64,000 nucleotides of DNA. It comes from Dehalobacter restrictus DSM 9455 (GTDB taxonomy: Bacteria; Bacillota; Desulfitobacteriia; Desulfitobacteriales; Syntrophobotulaceae). This document shows positions 37,825 through 47,892 of this stretch, piece after piece (within the stretch, counting starts at the first letter, position 1; every line of letters starts with the position of its first letter). The translations under genes were made by a program, and so were the position numbers. The notes below the pieces were generated by a model. That model did not search any database, was not told the origin of the DNA, and saw nothing but the letters and a program-made list of their open reading frames with translations. The stretch spans positions 2,157,001 through 2,221,000 of the forward strand of contig NZ_CP007033.1 of NCBI RefSeq assembly GCF_000512895.1, written 5' to 3'.

Positions 37825-39006
37825 TCAGCGTCCGGCCAGTTTCCTTAATTGTTCGACTTTATCAAGCTTCTCCCACGGGAGGTCAAGGTCATTGCGGCCA
37901 AAATGCCCGTAGGCCGCGGTCTGTCTGTAGATTGGTCTGCGGAGATCCAGAGTGTTGATGATTGCAGCCGGACGAAGATCAAACGTTTCATTAATCAGCG
38001 TGATGATCTTATCATCACTGACCTTACCCGTCCCAAATGTTTCAACTGAAATGGAGACAGGACGCGCAACCCCAATCGCATAGGCGATCTGAATCTCACA
38101 GCGGTCAGCTAGGCCCGCTCCGACAACATTTTTGGCCACATAGCGCGCGGCATAAGCCCCGGACCGGTCAACCTTCGTAGGATCTTTTCCGGAAAACGCC
38201 CCGCCACCATGTCTAGCCATACCGCCATAGGTGTCAACGATAATTTTTCTGCCGGTAAGTCCTGCATCACCCTGAGGCCCGCCAATCACAAATCTGCCCG
38301 TCGGGTTGATATAATAACGGGTATTCTCATCCAACATTTCAGATGGAACCACTGGTCTTACGACATGTTCCAGAAGGTCATTTTTGATCTGCTCCTGGGA
38401 AACCTCAGGATGATGCTGGGTCGAAATTACAATCGTATCGATCCTTTTGGGTTTTCCGTCCTCGTATTCAACGGTAACCTGCGTTTTACCGTCAGGTCTT
38501 AAATAGTTCAGCACTTCCGCCTTACGGATTTCAGCTAGCCTGCGGGCCAGCTTATGCGCAAGATCAATCGGCACCGGCATGAATGTTTCGGTTTCGTTTG
38601 TCGCATAGCCAAACATCATCCCCTGGTCTCCTGCACCGATCTCACTGATATCTTCTTCGGATATTTTTGCCTCCAGTGCTTTGTTAACGCCTAAGGCAAT
38701 ATCACTGGACTGCTCTCCAATCGAGGTCAGCACCGCACATGTATCTGCGTCAAAGCCATACTTGGCTCTCGTATATCCAATCTGTCTGATGGTTTCCCTT
38801 ACGACTCTTGGAATATCCACATAACAATGGGTGGTAATCTCGCCGCTTACCAGAACCAGCCCGGTTGTCACAGATGTTTCACAGGCAACTCTTGCTTCTC
38901 TGTCCTGACACAGGACGGCATCAAGAATTGCATCCGAAATTTGATCGCATATTTTGTCGGGATGTCCTTCGGTAACAGATTCTGAGGTAAATAATTTGTA
39001 ACCCAT
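37825..39006 (-). CDS. metK: S-adenosylmethionine synthetase
   Basis: 393 residues, ATG at 39006 with GGAGTGA nine bases upstream. Makes S-adenosylmethionine from ATP and methionine. Seen: [76 protein letters not shown] and DLPWEKLD at the end. Only six bases separate it from coaBC, so it is read from the same transcript; hence no SAM riboswitch precedes it. Last gene of the yicC-remA-gmk-rpoZ-coaBC-metK series. Confidence 0.98.
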   Translation of the reverse strand: MGYKLFTSESVTEGHPDKICDQISDAILDAVLCQDREARVACETSVTTGLVLVSGEITTHCYVDIPRVVRETIRQIGYTRAKYGFDADTCAVLTSIGEQSSDIALGVNKALEAKISEEDISEIGAGDQGMMFGYATNETETFMPVPIDLAHKLARRLAEIRKAEVLNYLRPDGKTQVTVEYEDGKPKRIDTIVISTQHHPEVSQEQIKNDLLEHVVRPVVPSEMLDENTRYYINPTGRFVIGGPQGDAGLTGRKIIVDTYGGMARHGGGAFSGKDPTKVDRSGAYAARYVAKNVVGAGLADRCEIQIAYAIGVARPVSISVETFGTGKVSDDKIITLINETFDLRPAAIINTLDLRRPIYRQTAAYGHFGRNDLDLPWEKLDKVEQLRKLAGR

Positions 39007-39012
39007 CCAAAA

Positions 39013-40221
39013 TCACTCCTTTGATCCAATACCTTTGTTCAAGGCAATCTCTTGCACCAACCTTCTGGCGACATCCAGCTTGCTCATTTTGGGCAGATCT
39101 ATTTTTCTGCCATCGGGATAAAGAAAACTAACAATATTGGTATCTGTGCCAAAACCTGCGCCAGGTGCTGTGACATCATTGACTACAAGCATATCGGCCT
39201 TTTTGCGTTTCAACTTTTCCAGACCGTTTTCAATTACATTTTGGGTCTCGGCAGCAAAGCCAACCAAGTACTGGTGTTTCTTCCGAGCTCCCAAAGCTGA
39301 CAGAATATCTGGATTCGGAACTAATTCTAAGATAACAGACTCTCCGTCTTTTTTGATCTTTTGCTCATTGCGGACTGCAGGTCGAAAATCAGCAACAGCA
39401 GCTGCTTTGACGACGATATCCTGTTCCGCATATCGTGTCATAACTTCCAGATACATCTCTTCCGCTGAAATAATCCGGACCGTTTCCACGCCGAACGGGG
39501 GCAGGATATCCGAGGGGCCGCTGACCAGGGTCACCTGTGCGCCTGCCTCAGCAAACGCCTCAGCAATTGCATAGCCCATGCGGCCTGAGCTGTAATTTCC
39601 AAGATATCTGACCGGATCAAGTTCCTCGCGGGTGCCGCCGGCCGTAACTAGCACTTTCCGGCCTTTCATGATTTCCCGGTTTAACATAAAATTCTGAAGG
39701 AAATCAATGATCTCCGCAGGCTCACTCATCCTGCCGTCGCCTTCTGTCCCGCAGGCTTGGTATCCTTTGGCTGGCCCGATCATATGAATACCCCGTTGCT
39801 GAAGAATCCCCAGATTCTGCTGCGTTGCAGGGTGATGATACATGGCATGATTCATCGCCGGAGCTACAAAGATTGGATTATTGACAGCCAGCAAGACGGT
39901 AGAAAGAAAATCATCAGCAAGACCGACAGCCATCTTCGCAATGATATTGGCTGTCGCCGGAGCGATTAAGGTGATGTCTGCCTTCTGGGCCAGAGAAATA
40001 TGTTCAATGTTCCACATTTTAGGTTCCGTGAACATTTCCGTATAAACCGGCTGTCCTGATATGCTTCTAAATGTCAAAGGCGCAACGAGCTCTGTCGCTG
40101 ATTTTGTCATCACGACAAAGACCTCTGCACCGCTTTTCACCAGTCTGCTGGCAATGTCGACCGCTTTGTAGGCAGCAATACTGCCTGTTACGCCCAGAAG
40201 CACACGTTTACCGCAAAGCAT
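39013..40221 (-). CDS. coaBC: Phosphopantothenoylcysteine synthetase/decarboxylase
   Basis: 402 residues, ATG at 40221, overlapping the rpoZ stop by 14 bases. Bifunctional enzyme of coenzyme A synthesis. The flavoprotein CoaC half (about 1-180) shows GVTGSIAAYKAVDIASRLVK, the substrate-clamp motif APAMNHAMYHHPA (about 118-130) and GYQACGTEGDGRMSEP. The CoaB half has LVTAGGTREELDPVRYLGNYSSGRMG, GPSDI, KAAAVADFRP and KKDGESVILELVPNPDIL. Fusion and length are usual. Confidence 0.97.
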   Translation of the reverse strand: MLCGKRVLLGVTGSIAAYKAVDIASRLVKSGAEVFVVMTKSATELVAPLTFRSISGQPVYTEMFTEPKMWNIEHISLAQKADITLIAPATANIIAKMAVGLADDFLSTVLLAVNNPIFVAPAMNHAMYHHPATQQNLGILQQRGIHMIGPAKGYQACGTEGDGRMSEPAEIIDFLQNFMLNREIMKGRKVLVTAGGTREELDPVRYLGNYSSGRMGYAIAEAFAEAGAQVTLVSGPSDILPPFGVETVRIISAEEMYLEVMTRYAEQDIVVKAAAVADFRPAVRNEQKIKKDGESVILELVPNPDILSALGARKKHQYLVGFAAETQNVIENGLEKLKRKKADMLVVNDVTAPGAGFGTDTNIVSFLYPDGRKIDLPKMSKLDVARRLVQEIALNKGIGSKE

Positions 40222-40423
40222 CTGACGTTACCTTATCAAAAAAGTCAGGATAGACTTTTCCGTCTGCAATCTCAAGCAAAGCCCTGCTAACAGGTTTTGT
40301 ATCTTTAAATTCACTTGCATCCAAATTGTTCATGAGTACCCTGGCCCTTTTGGCAGCTGCCACCACTAGGGTATATTTACTGTCTGCCTGGGACATCAGA
40401 ACATCCAAAGAAGGCTGCTTCAT
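40208..40423 (-). CDS. rpoZ: RNA polymerase omega subunit
   Basis: 71 residues, ATG at 40423 with AAGGAGG upstream. Small subunit that helps fold and stabilise the beta' subunit. Seen: MKQPSLDVLMSQADSKYTLVVAAAKRARVLM and KPVSRALLEIADGKVYP, characteristic of RpoZ in Firmicutes. It lies between gmk and coaBC, the standard order in this phylum. Confidence 0.95.
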   Translation of the reverse strand: MKQPSLDVLMSQADSKYTLVVAAAKRARVLMNNLDASEFKDTKPVSRALLEIADGKVYPDFFDKVTSDALR

Positions 40424-40461
40424 CGTTATTCCTCCTTCAAATTAGAGCGACTTTAAAATTA

Positions 40462-41043
40462 TTACGGCTTTGAACTCACCCGGCATTTTTCTGCAATCAT
40501 AATACTCTTAAGCTTTTCTACCGCAGTGCCAATTTCGTCGTTCTCAACAGCATAATCATAATCCTTCATATTTTTCATTTCCAGAACGGCTTGTGCTAGT
40601 CTGCGCTGCATGACCTCAGGTGTTTCCGTTCCTCTTCCATAAAGCCTTTCAGCGAGCTCTTCCAGGGAAGGCGGAACAATGAAAATAAACACACCATCCG
40701 GAAAAGCCTTTTTGACAATTTTTGCTCCCTGCATATCGATTTCCAGTAAGATGGTCTTGTTTCTCTTCAGGACACTTTCCACATGAAATCTTGGGGTTCC
40801 ATACAGGTTTCCGCAAAACTCTGCCCATTCCAGAAACTCATTATTCTCAACCATTTTAAGAAATTGATCCCTGGAACGAAAATAGTATTCTTTTCCCTCT
40901 GTTTCTCCCGGTCTTGGTGCCCTGGTCGTTACAGAAATAGAATATTCCAGATCACCGCACTCGGCAAAAAGCCGCTTACACAGCGTTCCTTTTCCAACTC
41001 CTGCAGGACCTGAGACCACAATCAGCAGCCCTTTGTCTTCCAT
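40462..41043 (-). CDS. gmk: Guanylate kinase
   Basis: 193 residues from ATG 41043, one base after the remA stop. Phosphorylates GMP to GDP. Seen: LLIVVSGPAGVGKGTLCKRL (P-loop), YSISVTTRAPRPGETEGKEYYF (GMP-binding) and LEIDMQGAKIVKKAFPDGVFIFIVPPS. GAGGAT inside the end of remA probably serves as its ribosome site at a somewhat long distance. A GTG at 41064 inside remA is the alternative. Confidence 0.96.
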   Translation of the reverse strand: MEDKGLLIVVSGPAGVGKGTLCKRLFAECGDLEYSISVTTRAPRPGETEGKEYYFRSRDQFLKMVENNEFLEWAEFCGNLYGTPRFHVESVLKRNKTILLEIDMQGAKIVKKAFPDGVFIFIVPPSLEELAERLYGRGTETPEVMQRRLAQAVLEMKNMKDYDYAVENDEIGTAVEKLKSIMIAEKCRVSSKP

Positions 41044-41044
41044 A

Positions 41045-41314
41045 TTAATCAACCGGATCCTCACTACTGGATTCTTTGGCGGTCAGACGATGGGCAACCG
41101 TTTCAGGCTGAACAGCCGACAAAATTACGTGGTGGCTGTCACACATAATGACGGCACGCGTCCTTCGCCCATAGGTGGCATCGATGAGCATTCCTGTATC
41201 GCGCGCTTCCTGAATAATTCGCTTAATGGGTGCTGATTCCGGACTTACAATCGAGATAATTCTGTTAGCCGATACAATATTGCCAAATCCTATATTAATC
41301 AATTTGATATCCAA
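41045..41314 (-). CDS. remA: RemA/DUF370 regulatory protein
   Basis: 89 residues from a TTG at 41314, eight bases after GGGAGG. DUF370 core: [63 protein letters not shown]. In Bacillus the homologue RemA is a DNA-binding activator of biofilm matrix and osmoprotection genes; here the gene keeps the conserved yicC-remA-gmk-rpoZ order. The acidic tail ESSSEDPVD is extra. The role in this organism is inferred. Confidence 0.92.
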   Translation of the reverse strand: MDIKLINIGFGNIVSANRIISIVSPESAPIKRIIQEARDTGMLIDATYGRRTRAVIMCDSHHVILSAVQPETVAHRLTAKESSSEDPVD

Positions 41315-41373
41315 TTCCTATACCTCCCATATTCAATACGCTGCATACCGCGTTATTGCTCTTTTTCATCGTG

Positions 41374-42252
41374 TTACTCAATATTCTGAACCTGTTCCCG
41401 GATTTTCTCCAGTTCACTTTTCCCTTGGACAACAATATGTGAAATTTCCAGATCATTCGCCTTAGATCCAATGGTATTAATCTCTCTATTCATTTCCTGA
41501 ACCAGAAAATCAAGTTTCCGTCCAATCGGCTCATTGGTTGAAAAGGCTTTGGTAAATTGTTCAAAATGACTCCCGAGCCTGACCAGCTCTTCCTCAATAG
41601 AAGACCTGTCGGCAAAAATGGCAATTTCGGTAATCAGTCTAGCTTCATCCAGCGAAGTGTCCGCCAGAAGCGCCGCAAGCCTTTCCCTTAATTTTTCCTG
41701 ATATTCCGCCACAACCTGCGGCGCTCTTACAGTTACTTGATCAACCATTCCGGAAAGGTCATCTAATTTTTTCAGCAAATCCTTGGCCAGTCTCTCCCCT
41801 TCAGTCCTACGCATTTGAATTAACTGGTTCAGCGCCTCCTGTAAAGCCATATTGAGATATGGCCACAAGGCTTCTGCATCCGTCTCTTCGTTTTCAACAC
41901 TGAGTACTTCAGGGAACGAAACCAGACTAAAAAGATCGCTCTTATACGTGGTATTGAGCAAATTTGCCAATTCCTTCAGAGAATTATCATACGACAGCAC
42001 TAAATCTTTGTCAACCTTAACTAATCTCTTTTTTTCTTCCGTTTCCTTGATATTCACGTAAATATCAACGCGGCCCCGCTGGACTTTTTCCTGCACGGCT
42101 TTACGAAAACGTTCCTCAATGATATTCAAGTTTCTTGGTAGTTTCACTAGGACTTCCAGGAAGCGATTGTTCACTGACTTCATTTCTACTGAAATCTGGA
42201 CTCCGAGTCCCTGAGCTTCCCCTCTGCCAAAACCAGTCATACTATTTGCCAA
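41374..42252 (-). CDS. YicC/YloC family endoribonuclease
   Basis: About 292 residues from a TTG at 42252, nine bases after AAGGAG. This gives the N-terminus MANSMTGFGRGEAQ, like other members; ATG 42240 lacks good ribosome-site spacing and 42279 is too long. Conserved parts: SVEMKSVNNRFLEVLVKLP, ERFRKAVQEKVQRGRVDIYV, DTSLDEARLITEIAIFADRSSIEEELVRLGSHFEQF and the C-terminal GRKLDFLVQEMNREINTIGSKA, the DUF1732 signature. YicC proteins are endoribonucleases linked to RNA turnover. First gene of the operon leading to metK. Confidence 0.93.
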   Translation of the reverse strand: MANSMTGFGRGEAQGLGVQISVEMKSVNNRFLEVLVKLPRNLNIIEERFRKAVQEKVQRGRVDIYVNIKETEEKKRLVKVDKDLVLSYDNSLKELANLLNTTYKSDLFSLVSFPEVLSVENEETDAEALWPYLNMALQEALNQLIQMRRTEGERLAKDLLKKLDDLSGMVDQVTVRAPQVVAEYQEKLRERLAALLADTSLDEARLITEIAIFADRSSIEEELVRLGSHFEQFTKAFSTNEPIGRKLDFLVQEMNREINTIGSKANDLEISHIVVQGKSELEKIREQVQNIE

Positions 42253-42356
42253 TTCCCTCAACTCCTTAACGACAATCATACCATTCTTTTACTCTGAAGG
42301 GCAAGAATACTATGCTTTGCTCCTTTTACATGCGTTTTAGAGTTATACAAGGTACC

Positions 42357-42392
42357 AGAAAAAAAATTGAGGAGACAAACAGCCCCTCAATT
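42357..42392 (-). terminator. Intrinsic terminator of dapL
   Basis: AATTGAGG (42365-42372) / CCTCAATT (42385-42392) stem with a 12-base loop. On the minus strand it is followed by a T run (42357-42366), about 45 bases after the dapL stop. Confidence 0.85.
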
Positions 42393-42438
42393 AAATCACG
42401 TTCTCAAACAATGGATTGTTTCATCCTGCTTAATAGCT

Positions 42439-43674
42439 CTATACTATTCTGGTCCTTATCCTTTCAATGGCCCTCTCCGTATTCTCCCTAGTATTGAAAG
42501 CCGTCAGCCGGAAGAATCCTTCCCCACTCGCACCGAAGCCGGCTCCGGGTGTTCCGATAACATTGGCTTCTTTCATCAGCTTGTCAAAGAATTCCCAGGA
42601 CCCCATCTGTCCCGGTGTTTTTAGCCAGATATACGGTGCATTCACACCGCCGAAGACGGTATATCCCGCTTTTTCGAGACCAGCCCGGATAATTGCGGCA
42701 TTATCCATATAATAATCAATGGTTTCTTTGACCTGTTGTTTCCCTGCCTCAGAAAATACGGCAGCAGTGGCAGCCTGGATCGGATAAGATACTCCATTGA
42801 ATTTTGTGGTCTGCCTTCTAAGCCATAATTTATTCAGACTGTGCGCTTCTCCTTTGGAATCATAGACCATGACTTCCTTTGGAACGATGGTATATGCGCA
42901 GCGAGTCCCGGTAAAACCAGCCGTCTTGGAAAAACTCCTGAATTCCACGGCCACTTCGCGCGCACCTTCGATTTCAAAAATACTATGGGGAACACCGTCT
43001 TCCCGTATGAAAGCTTCGTACGCAGCATCAAATAAGATGATGGCCTTATGATCGCGTGCATAATCGACCCATTTCTTCAGTTCTTCAGCCGAAAGTGTCG
43101 TTCCAGTCGGATTATTCGGATAGCACAGGTAGATCATATCTGCTTTCGTGCTGGGAAGCGCCGGTTTCAGTCCATTTTCCTGATTACAGGGAAGATAAAC
43201 GATTCCTTCAAACTGCCCTTTGTCGTTGTTATAAATACCGGTACGTCCAGCCATGACATTGCTGTCCACATAAACCGGATAAACCGGGTCTGTAACAGCC
43301 AGGATATTGCCCATGCCAAATATCTCCTGGAAATTGGCGGTGTCCGTCTTGGCCCCGTCACTGATAAACACTTCGTTAACTGCCAGGTCCACACCGCGGG
43401 GCTTGAAATCGTGCTCAATGATTTTTTCAATCAGGAACTCATATCCCTGTTCTGGGCCATATCCTCTAAAGGTTTTCTGCTGGCCCATTTCCTCGACAGC
43501 CTGATGCATTGCTTCGATGACGGCTGGCGGAAGCGGGCGGGTCACATCACCAATACCCATTTTTATTAAGTCACAGTCCGGGTTTTCCTGTCTGAATTGC
43601 TTTTCCCGGCGGGCTATTTCCGAAAAGAGATAGCTTCCAGGCAGTTTAAGATAATTTTCATTGACAAAAGCCAT
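42439..43674 (-). CDS. dapL: LL-diaminopimelate aminotransferase
   Basis: 411 residues from ATG 43674 with AGGAGAG ten bases upstream. Converts tetrahydrodipicolinate directly to LL-diaminopimelate with glutamate, bypassing acylated intermediates. Class I/II fold: [19 protein letters not shown] at the N-terminus, [83 protein letters not shown] and the PLP-lysine motif [18 protein letters not shown] (about 230-247). Length and motifs match DapL of clostridia and plants. dapF lies directly upstream. Confidence 0.97.
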   Translation of the reverse strand: MAFVNENYLKLPGSYLFSEIARREKQFRQENPDCDLIKMGIGDVTRPLPPAVIEAMHQAVEEMGQQKTFRGYGPEQGYEFLIEKIIEHDFKPRGVDLAVNEVFISDGAKTDTANFQEIFGMGNILAVTDPVYPVYVDSNVMAGRTGIYNNDKGQFEGIVYLPCNQENGLKPALPSTKADMIYLCYPNNPTGTTLSAEELKKWVDYARDHKAIILFDAAYEAFIREDGVPHSIFEIEGAREVAVEFRSFSKTAGFTGTRCAYTIVPKEVMVYDSKGEAHSLNKLWLRRQTTKFNGVSYPIQAATAAVFSEAGKQQVKETIDYYMDNAAIIRAGLEKAGYTVFGGVNAPYIWLKTPGQMGSWEFFDKLMKEANVIGTPGAGFGASGEGFFRLTAFNTRENTERAIERIRTRIV

Positions 43675-43756
43675 TCTATTCACTCTCCTGTAAATATGTA
43701 GTTATAATTCCCTGATGTAGTCTTTACTATAGTAGTCATTCAAGTATGATGATGTC

Positions 43757-44593
43757 TTATGATTCAAGCGTACTTCCGCGAAAAACACAGACTGCTGGAC
43801 CCGTCATATGGACTTGCTGACCTTCCTGCCATTCAATCTTCAGGTCCCCCCCGGGCAAATGAACAATCACAGTTCTACCGGTTCTACCAGCCAGTACTGC
43901 TGCAACCACAGATGCGCAGGCTCCCGTTCCGCAGGCCAGCGTTGGGCCGACTCCGCGTTCCCACACCTTAACGGTTATTTCACCTGAATTGTCTACCTTG
44001 ACAAACTCCACATTTGTTTTTCTCGGAAACAGCGGGTGTTTCTCGATCGCAGGACCCAGCGTTTCAAATGGAAGCAATTCCAAATCCTCGGTAAAAATAA
44101 TACAATGCGGATTTCCCATCGATACCGCCGAAAAAATAACTTCTTGCCCGGCAACCTCAAGTTTTTGGTTAAGTGCAGTGTCCGTTCCGGCCAAAACAGG
44201 TATCTTAATGGGATCAAGACACGGCTCGCCCATGTTAACCGTAACATGGTGTACAGCTCCCCGGCAGATCTCCAGTTTGACATTCAGAACTCCAGCCAAC
44301 GTTTCTATCTTAAGCGAATCTCTCTGAACGTAACCGGCTTCATAAACATATTTGGCAAAACAGCGTATGCCATTGCCGCACATCTCCGGTTCAGAACCGT
44401 CTGAATTAAATATCCTCATCCTTGCATCGGCTACATCGGAAGACAGAATCACAATAAGACCGTCACCGCCGACGCCGAATTGTCTGTGGCAAAGCTGGAC
44501 AGCGGTTTCGGCATAATCCATACCCGTCGGAAAAAGAAAATGATCCAGGCAGATAAAATCGTTTCCCAGACCATGCATTTTCACAAAATCCAT
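43757..44593 (-). CDS. dapF: Diaminopimelate epimerase
   Basis: 278 residues, ATG at 44593 with GGAGAACCC upstream. Interconverts LL- and meso-diaminopimelate for cell wall and lysine synthesis. The two catalytic cysteines lie in MCGNGIRCFAKYVYE (about 72-86) and TLACGTGACASVVAAVL (about 219-235). KMHGLGNDFICLD is the standard start. It is followed by dapL on the same strand after about 80 bases, so the two act in sequence. Confidence 0.97.
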   Translation of the reverse strand: MDFVKMHGLGNDFICLDHFLFPTGMDYAETAVQLCHRQFGVGGDGLIVILSSDVADARMRIFNSDGSEPEMCGNGIRCFAKYVYEAGYVQRDSLKIETLAGVLNVKLEICRGAVHHVTVNMGEPCLDPIKIPVLAGTDTALNQKLEVAGQEVIFSAVSMGNPHCIIFTEDLELLPFETLGPAIEKHPLFPRKTNVEFVKVDNSGEITVKVWERGVGPTLACGTGACASVVAAVLAGRTGRTVIVHLPGGDLKIEWQEGQQVHMTGPAVCVFRGSTLES

Positions 44594-44811
44594 AAAGGGT
44601 TCTCCTCTCGCTGCCTTTTACAGAGTCTGTTCGAAAAATGACCAAATCGCAAAAACCCGTGGGCCGCGCCAGCCAAGTTTCTTTAAGAATACTATGAGAA
44701 CAGCAAAGGGTCAATATTTTTGTCTGAAGTATACATAATGTATGTTTTCATTATGGTAGATTAATTCGTAGGTCCCGTAAGCTGCAATAATACGCAGCTA
44801 TGTTCGGGTCA

Positions 44812-44917
44812 GTCTCCATAATGGATGGCCGCTTTCGGTCATTGTGTCATCCCTGACACAAAATCCCGCACTGCGCAATCCATGCTCCGCTTAGCGCTGT
44901 CCATCCATTACGGAGAC
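44812..44917 (-). repeat. Intergenic hairpin repeat A (GGA-loop family)
   Basis: Outer arms of 17 bases, GTCTCCGTAATGGATGG and its near-perfect complement, enclose an interior read on the minus strand. The interior holds AAGCGGAGCATGGAT (same string as in repeat C), an internal hairpin TTGTGTCA-GGGA-TGACACAA and ACCGAAAGCGG. It starts 12 bases after the Ca2+ ATPase stop in the same orientation, so it would be part of that transcript's 3' end. The rest of the 335-base gap to dapF holds another small hairpin (AGCTGC/GCAGCT near 44780-44800) and no gene. Confidence 0.75.
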
Positions 44918-44928
44918 ATATTTTAGAG

Positions 44929-47685
44929 TTAGTGAACGCTTTTCTTAAAGCTAAAATTTGGGCTGGATTTAGCTGGCTGATACCTGTTCCGAATAAGTCG
45001 TGTCAGGCCAATGATTAAGCTGGGTCCGCCGGCAGCCACCAGAATGACAAGCCATTGCCAGCCGACCAGCGCTGTGGTCTTGAAAATTACCTGCAAAGCC
45101 GGAAGATAGATTACCGATAGCTGCATGGTAACAGAGATTGCTACTGCCACGACCAGCAATGGATTGGAAAATATACCAACCTCAAAGATTCCGCGGCGTT
45201 CCGACTTGCAATCAAAGACATGAAAAAGCTGAGAAAAAACAAGCGTGGTAAACGCCATGGTCCGTGCCGCTAAAAGACCGACGCCGTACCATAAACCGAT
45301 GACAAATACAAAGAGTGTCGCTAAACCAATAATCGTTCCCCTGATTAGAATCTTTTGCCCTAATCCCCGCGCAAATACACTTTCCTCCGGCTGACGCGGA
45401 ACCCTCTTCATGATATCCGGCTCTGTTCCGTCCACCCCCAAAGCCATCGCCGGCAAACCGTCCGTAACCAGATTGACCCACAGAATCTGTATCGGCAGCA
45501 AAGGCAGCGGTAGCCCTGTAAGTGTTCCCAGAAACATGGTCAGCACTTCTCCGAGATTGCAGGAAAGAAGATACCGGATAAACTTTCGGATATTGTCATA
45601 AATTCCTCTTCCTTCTTCGACCGCTGCGACAATCGCCGCAAAATTGTCATCAGAGATTACCATGGCCGACGCCTCTTTGGTGACATCGGTTCCGGTCTGC
45701 CCCATGGCGACTCCAATATCCGCTTCTTTCACAGCGGGGGCATCATTGACGCCGTCTCCGGTCATCGCCACAATTTGGCCGTTCTTTTTTAAAGCCCTGA
45801 CGATTCTAAGTTTATCCCTTGGTGCGACCCGGGCAAACACCGAAATATTCATGACCATGTGGCTTAGATCTTCATCTGTCATTTGATCAAGTTCTATTCC
45901 GGTAACGACCCGTTCATTAAATCCGCGAATGATTCCGAGTTCTTTCGCGACAGCCTGCGCCGTCAGCTTATGGTCCCCGGTAATCATGACTGGCTTTATC
46001 CCGGCAGCCTGGCATACTTTTATCGCTTTCACCGCACTCGTACGTGGTGGATCAATCATCCCGGTCAAACCCAGGAATATTAGATCATTTTCCACATCAC
46101 CGTTTGGTTCGCCGCGCCGGACATCTTTCAGCCCAAGCGCCAGAACCCTGAGTGCATGCGATGCCATCTCGTCATTGTAAAACAGAATTTGCTTTCTTCT
46201 TTCGGAGGTCAGTTCCACCACGCCATCCTTCGTCATCTCCCGCGAGCATAGTCCCAGAACAACATCCGGCGCTCCTTTGACGTAGGCTTTATATTCCTCC
46301 TTATTCTTATAAATAACCGTCATCCTTTTCCGTTCCGATTCAAAAGGGATTTCCGCAACCCTTTGTTCCTTCCGTTCCAAAGCCTCCCGCCAGACTCCCG
46401 CTTTGGCGGCTGCAACCAGAAGGGCGCCTTCCGTCGGATCACCTTCGATTCCCCAGATGCTGTCCTGACCTTTGCCTCTGAAAAGTCCTGCCACCTGAAT
46501 TCCTTTCTTGGTTAATACAGCATTATTGCACAGGGCTGCACACCTTAGCAGTTCTTTCAGAGGGCCTTTATCCTTATACGGGTCAGCGCCATGATAATCG
46601 CCTTTGGGGTCATACCCCTGACCCGTCAGCGTAATGACTTGGTTATCACAAAAAATCCGCCGAACCGTCATTTCATTTTGGGTCAGCGTTCCGGTCTTAT
46701 CTGAGCAGATTACAGTCGCGCAGCCCAGGGTTTCCACAGCCGGAAGCTTTCGGATCACTGCATTGCGTTTGACCATCCGCTGCACACCGATTGCCAGCGC
46801 AACCGTAACAATTGCCGGGAGACCTTCAGGAATCGCGGCGACTGCCAGAGATACTCCGGCAAAAAACATTTTTTCGAAGCTTTCTCCTTGTAAAACTCCT
46901 GTCACCACGACAACAACACAGACGGCAAGACTGATCGTGACCAGCCATTTCCCAAGCTGAGCCAGCCTTTTTTGCAGAGGCGTCTCTTCCTCCTTCACCT
47001 CCTGAATCATTCCGGCAATCATACCCATCTCGGTATTCATGCCTGTGGCTATAACGATCCCAAGTCCCCTCCCGTTCACAACCACGGTTCCCATATATCC
47101 CATGTTTTTCCGGTCGGCAACCGAACTGTATTCGTCAGTCAAAGGCTGGTTCATTTTAGCGACCGGTTGGGATTCTCCGGTCAGCGCTGATTCTTCCACA
47201 CGGATGTTTGAAGTGTTCAGCCATCGGATATCGGCAGGTATCCGGTCACCTGCTTCCAGCATGAGAATGTCCCCCGGAGCCAAGCCGGATGCATGTACCT
47301 TTTCCGTCCTACTATTACGCAGAACCATCGCCTCCGGTGCCGTCAGGGAACGCAGCGATTCCATGGACCTTTCCGCCTTGTATTCCTGAATAAAGCCGAG
47401 TACTGCATTCAGAAAAACAATAGCCAGAATGGTTACTGCGTCCGCAATTTCCCCCAGCAGACCTGAAATGAGCGTAGCAACCATCAGCACCAGAACCATG
47501 AAATCCTTAAACTGACCCAAAAATAAGAAAACCGGGTTAACCCCTTTTTTTACAACCAGAGAATTCGGACCAAATTCCGCCAGCCGCCGGCTGACTTCCC
47601 TATCACTAAGACCCTTTTCAGGATCTACTCTAAATCCTTTGCATATTTCTCCGCCGGTTAATATATGCCATACTTGCCGCTGCAT
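44929..47685 (-). CDS. P-type calcium-transporting ATPase
   Basis: 918 residues, ATG at 47685 with AAGGAGGAG upstream. P2A-type cation pump of the inner membrane. Order: N-terminal cation ATPase domain; two membrane helices (about 55-100); actuator domain with LTGESQPV (about 172-179); helices with the ion-site motif [20 protein letters not shown] (about 283-302); phosphorylation motif [14 protein letters not shown] (about 325-338); nucleotide-binding domain with KGAPDVVL; hinge [22 protein letters not shown] (about 641-662); six C-terminal helices with [16 protein letters not shown]. These match SERCA/PMR1-like bacterial calcium pumps; Mn2+ transport is possible. Confidence 0.93.
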   Translation of the reverse strand: MQRQVWHILTGGEICKGFRVDPEKGLSDREVSRRLAEFGPNSLVVKKGVNPVFLFLGQFKDFMVLVLMVATLISGLLGEIADAVTILAIVFLNAVLGFIQEYKAERSMESLRSLTAPEAMVLRNSRTEKVHASGLAPGDILMLEAGDRIPADIRWLNTSNIRVEESALTGESQPVAKMNQPLTDEYSSVADRKNMGYMGTVVVNGRGLGIVIATGMNTEMGMIAGMIQEVKEEETPLQKRLAQLGKWLVTISLAVCVVVVVTGVLQGESFEKMFFAGVSLAVAAIPEGLPAIVTVALAIGVQRMVKRNAVIRKLPAVETLGCATVICSDKTGTLTQNEMTVRRIFCDNQVITLTGQGYDPKGDYHGADPYKDKGPLKELLRCAALCNNAVLTKKGIQVAGLFRGKGQDSIWGIEGDPTEGALLVAAAKAGVWREALERKEQRVAEIPFESERKRMTVIYKNKEEYKAYVKGAPDVVLGLCSREMTKDGVVELTSERRKQILFYNDEMASHALRVLALGLKDVRRGEPNGDVENDLIFLGLTGMIDPPRTSAVKAIKVCQAAGIKPVMITGDHKLTAQAVAKELGIIRGFNERVVTGIELDQMTDEDLSHMVMNISVFARVAPRDKLRIVRALKKNGQIVAMTGDGVNDAPAVKEADIGVAMGQTGTDVTKEASAMVISDDNFAAIVAAVEEGRGIYDNIRKFIRYLLSCNLGEVLTMFLGTLTGLPLPLLPIQILWVNLVTDGLPAMALGVDGTEPDIMKRVPRQPEESVFARGLGQKILIRGTIIGLATLFVFVIGLWYGVGLLAARTMAFTTLVFSQLFHVFDCKSERRGIFEVGIFSNPLLVVAVAISVTMQLSVIYLPALQVIFKTTALVGWQWLVILVAAGGPSLIIGLTRLIRNRYQPAKSSPNFSFKKSVH

Positions 47686-47892
47686 TTCCTGCTCCTCCTT
47701 TTCATTTCCATTAGTACATGCTATTCGGCCTGTCCAGAAAAAATTCCCGGATTTGTGTTATACTGATATTGAATTTTTCTGCCTCTTCATTGTTCATTCT
47801 AGGATAAGGATCCATAATATATAGCCGCTTTCGACGTCTATGGGTTGACTAGCCCTGCCGAGAAAACATTTAAGTTTGAAGGAGTTAACGAT

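Noticed and set aside
39007-39012. SAM riboswitch before metK
   Set aside because: Only six bases separate coaBC and metK, leaving no space for one.
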